Assembly (NCBI RefSeq): GCF_026802175.1
Contig: NZ_CP113797.1
Span: 3,325,026 to 3,389,025, forward strand
DNA: 64,000 nucleotides
Reading direction: 5' to 3'
Source of the DNA: Thermocoleostomius sinensis A174
GTDB lineage: Bacteria > Cyanobacteriota > Cyanobacteriia > Elainellales > Elainellaceae
Shown: piece after piece, positions 58,018 to 64,000 of the stretch
Position numbering within the stretch: position 1 is the stretch's first letter
Layout of the letters: the number at the start of each line of letters is the position of its first letter
Translations under genes and position numbers: made by a program
The notes under the pieces: model-generated
The model's input: the letters and a program-made list of their open reading frames with translations, nothing else
What the model was told of the DNA's origin: nothing
The model's database searches: none

Positions 58018-58329
58018 ATGAGCAGAACACTATCAGAATTCAATCAACTAACCGATGCAGAACAATTTTTTGATTTTTTTGATTTGCCCTACGATCCCAA
58101 CATTGTCAATGTCAATCGCTTGCACATTTTGCAGAAATTCTCGGCTTTGATCAAACAGTTGAATGATGATCAATTTAGTGAAATTGAGAAACTCGATTAC
58201 TATCGATCGGCACTTCAGCAAGCATATACCCTATTCTTAACGTCTAATTCCTTGGAACAGAAGTTATTCAAGGTTTTTAACGACAAACCACAAAACCTTG
58301 TTTTGCTTTCAGACATTGGGTCTGATTGA
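58018..58329 (+). CDS. nifW: NifW nitrogenase stabilising protein
   Basis: 103 residues from ATG 58018 (GTG 58012 also in frame): TLSEFNQLTDAEQFFDFFDL, PYDPNIVNVNRLHILQKFS. The L-x-x-A-E-x-F-F-x-F-F and Y-D-P-x-V-V-N-V-x-R-L-H blocks define NifW, which binds the MoFe protein and protects it from oxygen in Azotobacter. It starts 2 nt after the preceding gene, so coupled. Confidence 0.92.
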   Translation: MSRTLSEFNQLTDAEQFFDFFDLPYDPNIVNVNRLHILQKFSALIKQLNDDQFSEIEKLDYYRSALQQAYTLFLTSNSLEQKLFKVFNDKPQNLVLLSDIGSD

Positions 58330-58406
58330 CGATCGATTTGAGATTTTTCTCATTCCCATCTTTGTTCAACCTATCTGTCAACTAACTTATTCACTAGAGA
58401 ATAGCT

Positions 58407-59219
58407 ATGTTCAATCTGACTCCTACGGAATTGGAACGCTATCGTCGCCAAATCATGCTTCCTGGCTTTGGAGAAGAGTCACAGCAACGACTGAAGGCAG
58501 CTAGGGTCTTAGTGACAGGGGTCGGTGGTTTAGGAGGTACGGCGGCGCTCTATTTAGCAGTGGCTGGTATTGGCAAATTGATTCTAGTACGAGGCGGTGA
58601 ATTGCGGTTAGACGACATGAATCGTCAGATTTTGATGACCCATAATTGGGTAGGAAAGCCACGAGTGTTTCAAGCAATGGAGACACTTCGAGCAATCAAT
58701 CCAGATGTTGAAATTGAAGCTATTTGCGAATATGTTACTTCTGAGAATGTCGATCGTCTTGTTCAATCCGTTGATATCGCACTTGATTGTGCCCACAACT
58801 TCGCCGAACGTGATCGACTCAACGCTGCCTGTGTTCGTTGGAAAAAGCCGATGGTAGAAGCAGCAATGAACAATATGGAGGCATATCTAACAACAATTGT
58901 TCCTGGACAGACCCCCTGCTTGTCCTGCATCTTTCCTGAGAAACCAGAATGGAACCGACGCGGATTTGGCGTGATTGGAGCCGTATCTGGCACATTAGCC
59001 TGTCTGACCGCTCTAGAAGCGATCAAACTCCTTACAGGGATTGGTCAACCTCTGCTGTCCCAACTGTTAACGATGGATCTCAACCAACTTGAATTTGCAA
59101 AACGGCGTCCTTATCACGATCCCAATTGTCCAGTATGCGGCAGAGTTAGTCAAGAGAGCGAGCGATCTGCTCCAAAACAGAAGAATCCTAGAGCAAATGC
59201 TCTGACGTTTACTAAGTAA
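58407..59219 (+). CDS. hesA: HesA, ThiF/MoeB-type adenylyltransferase
   Basis: E1-like ATP-dependent enzyme of cyanobacterial nif clusters, thought to act in cofactor or molybdenum metabolism. 270 residues: ELERYRRQIMLPGFGEESQQ, nucleotide loop GVGGLGGTAALYLAVAGIG, DDMNRQILM, and zinc cysteines in PCLSCIFPE and NCPVCGRVS. GFGVIGAVSGTLACLTALEAIKLLTG matches the crossover region. ATG 58407. Confidence 0.93.
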   Translation: MFNLTPTELERYRRQIMLPGFGEESQQRLKAARVLVTGVGGLGGTAALYLAVAGIGKLILVRGGELRLDDMNRQILMTHNWVGKPRVFQAMETLRAINPDVEIEAICEYVTSENVDRLVQSVDIALDCAHNFAERDRLNAACVRWKKPMVEAAMNNMEAYLTTIVPGQTPCLSCIFPEKPEWNRRGFGVIGAVSGTLACLTALEAIKLLTGIGQPLLSQLLTMDLNQLEFAKRRPYHDPNCPVCGRVSQESERSAPKQKNPRANALTFTK

Positions 59220-59229
59220 CTAAAAAAAC

Positions 59230-59493
59230 ATGATGGTTTCTCTGTTGATGTTGGGATTGACGCTTGTCTCGGTTCAACTGACAAATTGGGTTAAGGGTGA
59301 AATTGAGAAGATTATTCTTGCTCTGTGTGGGCTGTTTTTTCTGCTAGCATTCCTAGTTTCTATTTTCTGGTTTCTTCAGGCTTTGATTGTTATCGCTCTT
59401 TTCACGTTACCAATCTACTGCCAAAAGCAGTACCAAATGTTTCTCTGTCCTCGACTTTGTCTGTTGCGATCGCAGTGTTCAAGTCGGAAATAA
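59230..59493 (+). CDS. Small membrane protein between hesA and hesB
   Basis: 87 residues with two or three hydrophobic helices: MMVSLLMLGLTLVSVQLTNW, ILALCGLFFLLAFLVSIFWF and LQALIVIALFTLPIYC, and a cysteine-bearing polar tail FLCPRLCLLRSQCSSRK. No ribosome site is obvious before ATGATG 59230, but it fits the 10-nt space after hesA and ends 39 nt before hesB. Unrecognised. Confidence 0.55.
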   Translation: MMVSLLMLGLTLVSVQLTNWVKGEIEKIILALCGLFFLLAFLVSIFWFLQALIVIALFTLPIYCQKQYQMFLCPRLCLLRSQCSSRK

Positions 59494-59532
59494 TGAACTA
59501 CAAACAACTCATCAAATTATCCGGGAGATGAT

Positions 59533-59901
59533 ATGACAATTATCCTGACCGAAGTTGCAGAATTGCGTTTGCGTACTTTCCTTCAAGCTACTGGCAAAAG
59601 TGAAAATCTGGCTCAAGGAATACGAATTTCTGTAGAAGATGGCGGATGTAGTGGCTATCAGTATGCACTTAATCTCGTCTATGTTCCGAAACCAGGAGAC
59701 TTACAGGTACAGCAGGGTAGAGTGAGTGTGTATGTTGATCCTGACAGCGCTCCTTTGTTAGATGGGGTTGTAGTTGATTACGTTGAAGGACTAACACAAA
59801 GCGGCTTCAAGTTTACCAATCCCAATGCAACAGATACCTGTGGATGTGGACAATCGTTTCGGACTGGAGATTGCACTCCCACAGGCGTTCCATGCAGTTA
59901 A
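59533..59901 (+). CDS. hesB: HesB, A-type Fe-S carrier (nif-linked IscA)
   Basis: Receives or delivers Fe-S clusters for nitrogenase. 122 residues: TIILTEVAELRLRTFLQATG, VEDGGCSGYQYALNL and DTCGCGQSFRTGDCTP. The three conserved cysteines (GGCSGY and CGCG) are present. The C-terminal TGDCTPTGVPCS adds two cysteines. GGGAGATG spans the ATG 59533 leader. Confidence 0.93.
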   Translation: MTIILTEVAELRLRTFLQATGKSENLAQGIRISVEDGGCSGYQYALNLVYVPKPGDLQVQQGRVSVYVDPDSAPLLDGVVVDYVEGLTQSGFKFTNPNATDTCGCGQSFRTGDCTPTGVPCS

Positions 59902-59958
59902 TCAAGCTCAAAATCTTCGCCTACCTACTCTCTATTTCGTCTAGTCAAGGTGATGAAA

Positions 59959-60258
59959 ATGACAACCTATCAAGTTCGTTTAATGAACAAAAAACGTAAT
60001 ATTGATATTACTATTCCTGTCAATGATAATGTTACCGTTCTGGAGGCGGCCGAAAATAGCGGATTGGATCTACCTTTTTCTTGCCATTCTGGCTCATGTT
60101 CCAGTTGTGTTGGTAAGCTCGTCGAAGGAGAAATTGATCAATCAGAGCAAGTATTCTTAGATAACGAGCAAGTTGCAAAAGGTTTTATCCTGCTTTGTGT
60201 ATCGTATCCCCGATCGGACTGTACGATTCGAACCCATCAAGAAGCTTACTTAGTTTAA
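59959..60258 (+). CDS. fdxH: FdxH-type [2Fe-2S] ferredoxin, electron donor to NifH
   Basis: 99 residues from ATG 59959, the usual FdxH length; upstream GTG/ATG at 59950-59953 overlap the AAGGTG ribosome site. Cluster ligands in [20 protein letters not shown] and the fourth at [31 protein letters not shown] and the [11 protein letters not shown] end are nearly canonical. FdxH, found with nif genes in both heterocystous and non-heterocystous strains, feeds electrons to the Fe protein. Confidence 0.95.
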   Translation: MTTYQVRLMNKKRNIDITIPVNDNVTVLEAAENSGLDLPFSCHSGSCSSCVGKLVEGEIDQSEQVFLDNEQVAKGFILLCVSYPRSDCTIRTHQEAYLV

Positions 60259-60299
60259 GGCTAATGCAAATGCTACCACTACGATATTAGGAGAAAGAG

Positions 60300-60554
60300 A
60301 TGTTCAATCGAGAGTTTTCTATTTCTGGTTCTTCGTTAAAGTTACTTAAGCTTGGAGAGCGAGGGGTTGTTTCTCGGTTGAACAATGTCAACGATCGCAT
60401 CACGCAGAAATTAAGCGCAATGGGAATTTTCCCTGGTGTATCTATTAGTCTAGAGCAACGGTTCCCGCGCTTTATTATCAAGGTAGGATGCGATCGATTT
60501 GCCCTCAGTCAAGACTTAATTCAGGCAATTTATATTCGCATTCTCGATAGCTAA
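60300..60554 (+). CDS. feoA: FeoA-domain protein, nif-linked
   Basis: 84 residues: [62 protein letters not shown]3-like FeoA fold. FeoA normally assists the Fe(II) importer FeoB, but no feoB lies here; free FeoA genes are a regular part of cyanobacterial nif clusters. AGGAGAAAGAG before ATG 60300. Confidence 0.9.
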   Translation: MFNREFSISGSSLKLLKLGERGVVSRLNNVNDRITQKLSAMGIFPGVSISLEQRFPRFIIKVGCDRFALSQDLIQAIYIRILDS

Positions 60555-60567
60555 AAGGAGAACCCAT

Positions 60568-60864
60568 ATGGCCGTTTTAACAGGCTCAACCTTTGGACAA
60601 AAAACCTGGACTCCTCAATTTGTACAGGCAATCAATCATGCTAAATGTCTGGGGTGCGGTCGGTGTTTTAAGGTTTGTGGACGCAACGTATTACATCTGC
60701 AAGCCATGAATGATGAAGGAGAGTTTGTGGAAGATGAAGATGAAGATGAAATTGAGCGAAAAGTCATGACAATTGTTCATCAAGAAAACTGCATTGGATG
60801 TCAAGCATGTTCCCGCATTTGTCCTAAAAATTGCTACACTCATATCCCACTAGCTTTGAATTAA
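60568..60864 (+). CDS. fdxB: FdxB-type 2[4Fe-4S] ferredoxin III
   Basis: 98 residues. Two cluster motifs: [17 protein letters not shown] and [19 protein letters not shown]. The acidic insertion [14 protein letters not shown] between them is characteristic of nif-specific ferredoxin III. AAAAGGAGAACC before ATG 60568, 13 nt after feoA. Probably donates electrons to NifB or nitrogenase. Confidence 0.93.
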   Translation: MAVLTGSTFGQKTWTPQFVQAINHAKCLGCGRCFKVCGRNVLHLQAMNDEGEFVEDEDEDEIERKVMTIVHQENCIGCQACSRICPKNCYTHIPLALN

Positions 60865-60964
60865 GCTTTGAAGAAGATTGATATGCTGATATCTTTGTCC
60901 CTTCATCCTCTACCTCCTTCTCTCAGATAGGGTGAAGGGAAGTCGAAACAACTGAGGGATTTAG

Positions 60965-60996
60965 GGTGAGGGCAGTGCGCGTTTTGTTAGTCAATC
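60965..60996. repeat. 32-nt dispersed repeat, copy 2
   Basis: GGTGAGGGCAGTGCGCG... aligns with 1129-1160 at 25 of 32 positions by my hand alignment. Lies in the leader of the methyltransferase gene, after a C/T-rich tract (around 60880-60925). Confidence 0.5.
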
Positions 60997-61005
60997 AGGA
61001 TCAAT

Positions 61006-61623
61006 ATGACACATCCTATTGTTGGTCACAGATGGACGGATTATTATAATGCAGTTGCCGGACGTCCCCCTCGTGAAACACTACTGGTAGCATTGGCCGA
61101 ATTTGAGATGGAACAGGAACCTACCTCTCCCCGCTTTGCCATAGATCTTGGTTGTGGAGACGGACGTGATACGATCGAATTACTTAGACGAGGATGGCGC
61201 GTCTTGGGAATCGATGCAGAAGCGCAGGCGATCGCCCGCCTCCGCAACCGTTCTGGTATTTACCACGAGCAATTAGAAACTCGCATAGAACGCTTTGAAC
61301 AACTAACCTTTCCTCAAAACGTTGATCTAGTAAATGCCAGCTTTTGCTTACAATTTTGCCCACCTGAAGATTTCCCAAGCCTTTGGCAGGCAATCGTAAT
61401 GGCAATTCGTCCAGGAGGTCGTTTTTGTGGACATTTGATTGGCGATCGCGATTCGTGGGCATCATTCCCGCATCTCAATCATCATCGTTGTGATCAAGTT
61501 ACAGATTTACTTGTGCCCTTTGTGGTGGAATGGTTGAAAGAAGAAGAACACCCCGGCAAGACAGCTTTGGGCACAGAAAAATACTGGCATCTTTTTCACA
61601 TTGTTGCGCGAAAAAATTCTTGA
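61006..61623 (+). CDS. Class I SAM-dependent methyltransferase
   Basis: 205 residues. Motif I FAIDLGCGDGRDTIELLRRG (about 41-60), acidic loop LGIDAEAQAIARL, post-motif NASFCLQFCPPEDFPSLW and GRFCGHLIGDRDSWASF. TehB/UbiE-like; the substrate cannot be inferred. It lies between fdxB and cnfR but after a possible break (140-nt gap with a dispersed repeat) and before a strong terminator, so its link to nitrogen fixation is uncertain. Confidence 0.85.
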   Translation: MTHPIVGHRWTDYYNAVAGRPPRETLLVALAEFEMEQEPTSPRFAIDLGCGDGRDTIELLRRGWRVLGIDAEAQAIARLRNRSGIYHEQLETRIERFEQLTFPQNVDLVNASFCLQFCPPEDFPSLWQAIVMAIRPGGRFCGHLIGDRDSWASFPHLNHHRCDQVTDLLVPFVVEWLKEEEHPGKTALGTEKYWHLFHIVARKNS

Positions 61624-61955
61624 ACGTTGTGTAGTTCCGGTAATAGCTTGGACAATTTCCCTGATGTGTCGCCTTTCCAGCCTTTGATTTATTGAAGGCT
61701 GGTTTTTTATTAAGAAAATTCATACTCAATAACGCTTTGGTTAAGAAAATTAAGAAAATATTGTTTCGCTCAATCCGAACAAAAAAGGATCTGGGTCTTC
61801 GTTAAGACTGTGACTAGTTAAGGTTATCAGCATGTTTCTAAAGCTAGATTGGTAGCTCTAAGTTTATAAAATTGACTCCTTAAAACAAGAACGATTGTCC
61901 GCAAAAGCTAGCAAAGAGTAGATGTTACTAGGATCAACTCAAGGTTGAGCAAGCT
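61624..61955. promoter_or_regulatory. cnfR upstream region
   Basis: 332 nt without a gene. It contains the terminator of the methyltransferase (61677-61708), then A/T-rich DNA with TACTCA at 61723-61728, matching the hexamers upstream of nifB. AAGGTTGAGC precedes cnfR. The separate terminator implies that cnfR has its own promoter here. Confidence 0.55.
61677..61708 (+). terminator. Rho-independent terminator after methyltransferase
   Basis: CCAGCCTT (61677-61684), 10-nt loop, AAGGCTGG (61695-61702), then TTTTTT (61703-61708). A perfect 8-bp G/C-rich stem and T-run, 53 nt after the stop codon. Confidence 0.88.
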
Positions 61956-63572
61956 ATGCCATACGCCATCACTAATCGCTGTATTCAATGTGATACATGT
62001 CTTCCGCTGTGCCCAACAGGGGCGATCGCTGTGATGGATGATCGTGAGTTTTGGATTAATCCAACTCTCTGTAATAATTGCGACGGTTACTATTCTCAAC
62101 CACAGTGTGCTCTGGTTTGTCCAGTTGATTCTCCGATCCCATTCCAAGCAAAGAAAGGCAGATGCAAAGTCAACGAACAAATCGCTACAAGCCCCGATCT
62201 ATTTGCCAATGGAAAAACTAACGTTTTTGCCTCTGCTATTGTTGTGTGGGAACTCTGTAACATTTTGGCGCAACGCCGATCGCTTCCCTGGCAAGTCGAT
62301 GCAAAGGGGCAGTTGTATTACCAGCGTCAAGTTAATCAAGGACGTGGTTTAGTTACCTTTCATGTAACGGATGCGCTTGATTCTCCTCATCCTCCTCTGT
62401 TAAGAGCTACCGATGCCTTGGCCACGATCGATACCTTTGATATTCGCGCTGCTTGTCTACATCTAATTTATGCGGCCTACGCTTCCTCATTAGAGAGACC
62501 GTGGGAGCAAGAATTTGTGATTAACGATCGCCAAATCGAAGAATATTTAGGGTTGGACAAACGAAAAGATTTGAGCAAAACAGCCAAGCTTGCTTTGATC
62601 AAAACCCTAGTACAACAGCCCTGCAACCTCACAGTGAGTCTAGACTGGAATCAGCAGGGAAAAGTAAAAGGATTTTCTTCAGATGCCACGCATTTATGGC
62701 ATTTGCTCAATATTCAACATCACTTTCAACCGGATCAGCGGGGATATAAGCACCTGACTGGTCTCACATTTAGACTGAAGGCAGGAATCTGGGCGAGTTA
62801 TTTTTTGAATCGAACTGGTTATAAAACTCATACAGCCTTTTATCAATATGGAACCTTACCAAAATCGCTCTTGACAACAGTAATGAGTATTTGGCAACAA
62901 CACGAAGGAGCAGCCAGAATCTTATTGTGGCTATTATTTAAGACTAAGATGGGACACGAACAACGCCTAACTATTCCTACTCTGATGCGAATTGCCTATG
63001 GTGAACCCAAATTAACTCAAGTGTCTTCCCAGGTAGAAGGGCGAAAGCGACTACTCCGTACCTTTGAAAGTGATTTGGAAGTACTCAATGAGTATGGCAT
63101 TAAGCCAGTCTTTGATCCCGTTACTTATCCAACTGAGATTCAACCGCTGTGGGCTAAACTTGCGGAACTGCCGGACGATGCGGAAGCGGCATTGGAGTTT
63201 TGGACCAAGGATGGCAGCAGTGACTGTCGGTTAACGGATGCGGCTCCCAGAGGCAAATGGAATCGAGTCATCAATGCGCGTCTGCTCCATTTTCAACTAC
63301 CCAATGATTGGCAGAAACCCATCTCTAAGAAACCGAAAACGAAACATCATCGACAATCTCATCAGCAAGTACCGTTTGCTTCGCATTCCACCCTTTCTGG
63401 GCAACAAATTCTTGCAGCGCGACAGAAGCTTCAGCTTAGCCAACGGGCACTGGCCCTTCGGATAGGGAAAAGTCAAAGCTGGGTGCGAGATGTAGAACGG
63501 GGACGATTTCGACCCGCTTCACAAGACCAAGCGCTTTTGCGCCAAGTTTTGATGATTGAAACGCTAGACTGA
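61956..63572 (+). CDS. cnfR: CnfR/PatB-type nif activator with ferredoxin and HTH domains
   Basis: Oxygen-sensing transcriptional activator of nif genes (CnfR in Leptolyngbya, PatB in Anabaena). 538 residues. The N-terminus is a ferredoxin domain with CIQCDTCLPLCPTGAI and CNNCDGYYSQPQCALVCPVD, expected to bind oxygen-labile [4Fe-4S] clusters. The middle ~350 residues have no named fold. The C-terminus carries an XRE-type helix-turn-helix (about 479-530, ILAARQKLQLSQRALALRIG and KSQSWVRDVERGRF) after a basic linker. Ends overlapping the convergent MFS gene by 9 bp. Confidence 0.93.
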   Translation: MPYAITNRCIQCDTCLPLCPTGAIAVMDDREFWINPTLCNNCDGYYSQPQCALVCPVDSPIPFQAKKGRCKVNEQIATSPDLFANGKTNVFASAIVVWELCNILAQRRSLPWQVDAKGQLYYQRQVNQGRGLVTFHVTDALDSPHPPLLRATDALATIDTFDIRAACLHLIYAAYASSLERPWEQEFVINDRQIEEYLGLDKRKDLSKTAKLALIKTLVQQPCNLTVSLDWNQQGKVKGFSSDATHLWHLLNIQHHFQPDQRGYKHLTGLTFRLKAGIWASYFLNRTGYKTHTAFYQYGTLPKSLLTTVMSIWQQHEGAARILLWLLFKTKMGHEQRLTIPTLMRIAYGEPKLTQVSSQVEGRKRLLRTFESDLEVLNEYGIKPVFDPVTYPTEIQPLWAKLAELPDDAEAALEFWTKDGSSDCRLTDAAPRGKWNRVINARLLHFQLPNDWQKPISKKPKTKHHRQSHQQVPFASHSTLSGQQILAARQKLQLSQRALALRIGKSQSWVRDVERGRFRPASQDQALLRQVLMIETLD

Positions 63573-64000
63573 TCTGATATTGGCTCGAATGCTCCACAAG
63601 ACGGGAATGGCAGCGAGTTGGATCACTATTGAGAAACTCACCAACATGACTAGGGAGCGATCGTACAATATCCCCATCAACGCACTACCCAAAAACCAGG
63701 ACAGGCCATAGCCAGTATTGAAAATCCCATAGGCCGATCCACGCCGCTCTGGTGGCACCATAGCCGCAACCACTGCCTTCAAAATGGATTCCTGTGCTCC
63801 CATACCAATGCCCCACAAAATCATGCCCACTAGCGCGGCACCAGTCCCACCCCAAAAAATCACCGGGGCAAACCCCAGAGACAGCACAACTGCCAAAATC
63901 AACGTGGCAATTCCAATTCGGTCAAACCAGTAACCAAAGATCAGAGCGGCGATCGCATCCACCCCCATTGCCAGTGCATACAGCAGCGGAATCTGAGTTG
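63564..64000 (-). CDS. MFS transporter, C-terminal part (runs off the window)
   Basis: Minus-strand frame open to the window edge (in-frame TQIPLLYALA before the first internal Met); only the last ~145 residues are seen. Helices: AIAALIFGYWFDRIGIATL, LAVVLSLGFAPVIFWGG, LVGMILWGIGMGAQESILKA, the VPPERRGSAYGIFNTGYGLSWFLGSALMGIL block typical of major facilitator proteins, and VMLVSFSIVIQLAAIPVL. Substrate unknown. Convergent with cnfR, stop codons overlapping. Confidence 0.85.
   Translation of the reverse strand, partial: TQIPLLYALAMGVDAIAALIFGYWFDRIGIATLILAVVLSLGFAPVIFWGGTGAALVGMILWGIGMGAQESILKAVVAAMVPPERRGSAYGIFNTGYGLSWFLGSALMGILYDRSLVMLVSFSIVIQLAAIPVLWSIRANIRSV

Overview
The window is chromosomal DNA of a cyanobacterium. 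Evidence: frequent GCGATCGC (HIP1-type) octamers, a TLP40/CYP38-type lumenal cyclophilin, a DnaK3-type Hsp70 next to its DnaJ, several cyanobacteria-only small proteins, and a nif cluster of cyanobacterial order (nifB-fdxN-nifS-nifU-nifHDK ... nifW-hesA-hesB-fdxH). The nif set carries its own CnfR (PatB-type) activator, nifD is not interrupted by an excision element, and no heterocyst developmental genes are seen. This suggests a filamentous non-heterocystous diazotroph of the Leptolyngbya type; that is an inference from gene content.

Layout. (1) 1-2.0 kb: hemB on the minus strand, then about 1 kb of non-coding DNA with a perfect 12-bp inverted repeat. (2) 2.0-23.2 kb: an exopolysaccharide island on the plus strand. 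It has a Wzc-type co-polymerase/kinase, a divergent sugar-phosphate transferase (HepC-like), an ABC exporter (HepA-like), eight GT4 and two GT2 glycosyltransferases, a frameshifted GT14 gene, a Wzy/O-antigen-ligase-like membrane protein, a hexapeptide acyltransferase and one unrecognised protein. No MATE/Wzx-type flippase is seen, so the ABC exporter is the only obvious transporter. (3) 23.4-29.8 kb: miscellaneous genes: COQ4-like protein, pentapeptide-repeat protein with tryptophan-rich hydrophobic coils, MarR regulator, small cyanobacterial proteins, an ABC ATPase and a broken aspartic protease gene. (4) 29.8-39.2 kb: housekeeping: dnaK3-type/dnaJ, efp-accB, lumenal cyclophilin, thiL, a UspA-type protein and small proteins. 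(5) 39.3-63.6 kb: the nitrogen-fixation region.

The nif region is two divergent operons around a ~0.94 kb regulatory interval (44032-44967). Leftward: nifP (serine acetyltransferase), a small protein, a Dps ferritin, a 44-residue membrane peptide, nifV, nifZ, nifT, then a deleted ABC exporter gene. Rightward: nifB, fdxN, nifS, nifU, nifH, nifD, nifK, a free-standing Mo-nitrogenase C-terminal-domain protein, a single fused nifE-nifN gene, nifX, a DUF269 protein, a DUF683 protein, nifW, hesA, a small membrane protein, hesB, fdxH, feoA, fdxB, a methyltransferase and cnfR. Together they supply homocitrate (NifV), Fe-S clusters (NifS/NifU/HesB, with serine acetyltransferase feeding cysteine supply), FeMo-cofactor assembly (NifB/NifEN/NifX), the enzyme (NifHDK), electron donors (FdxH, FdxB, FdxN), iron handling (Dps, FeoA) and control (CnfR). 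The window ends inside an MFS transporter gene.

Points deserving a second look: a cluster of TGAGTA/TACTCA hexamers in the divergent nif promoter, also found once upstream of cnfR; the nifEN fusion; two small membrane proteins embedded in the nif operons; the likely common origin of FdxN and the CnfR N-terminus; and the tryptophan-pentad membrane/pentapeptide protein.
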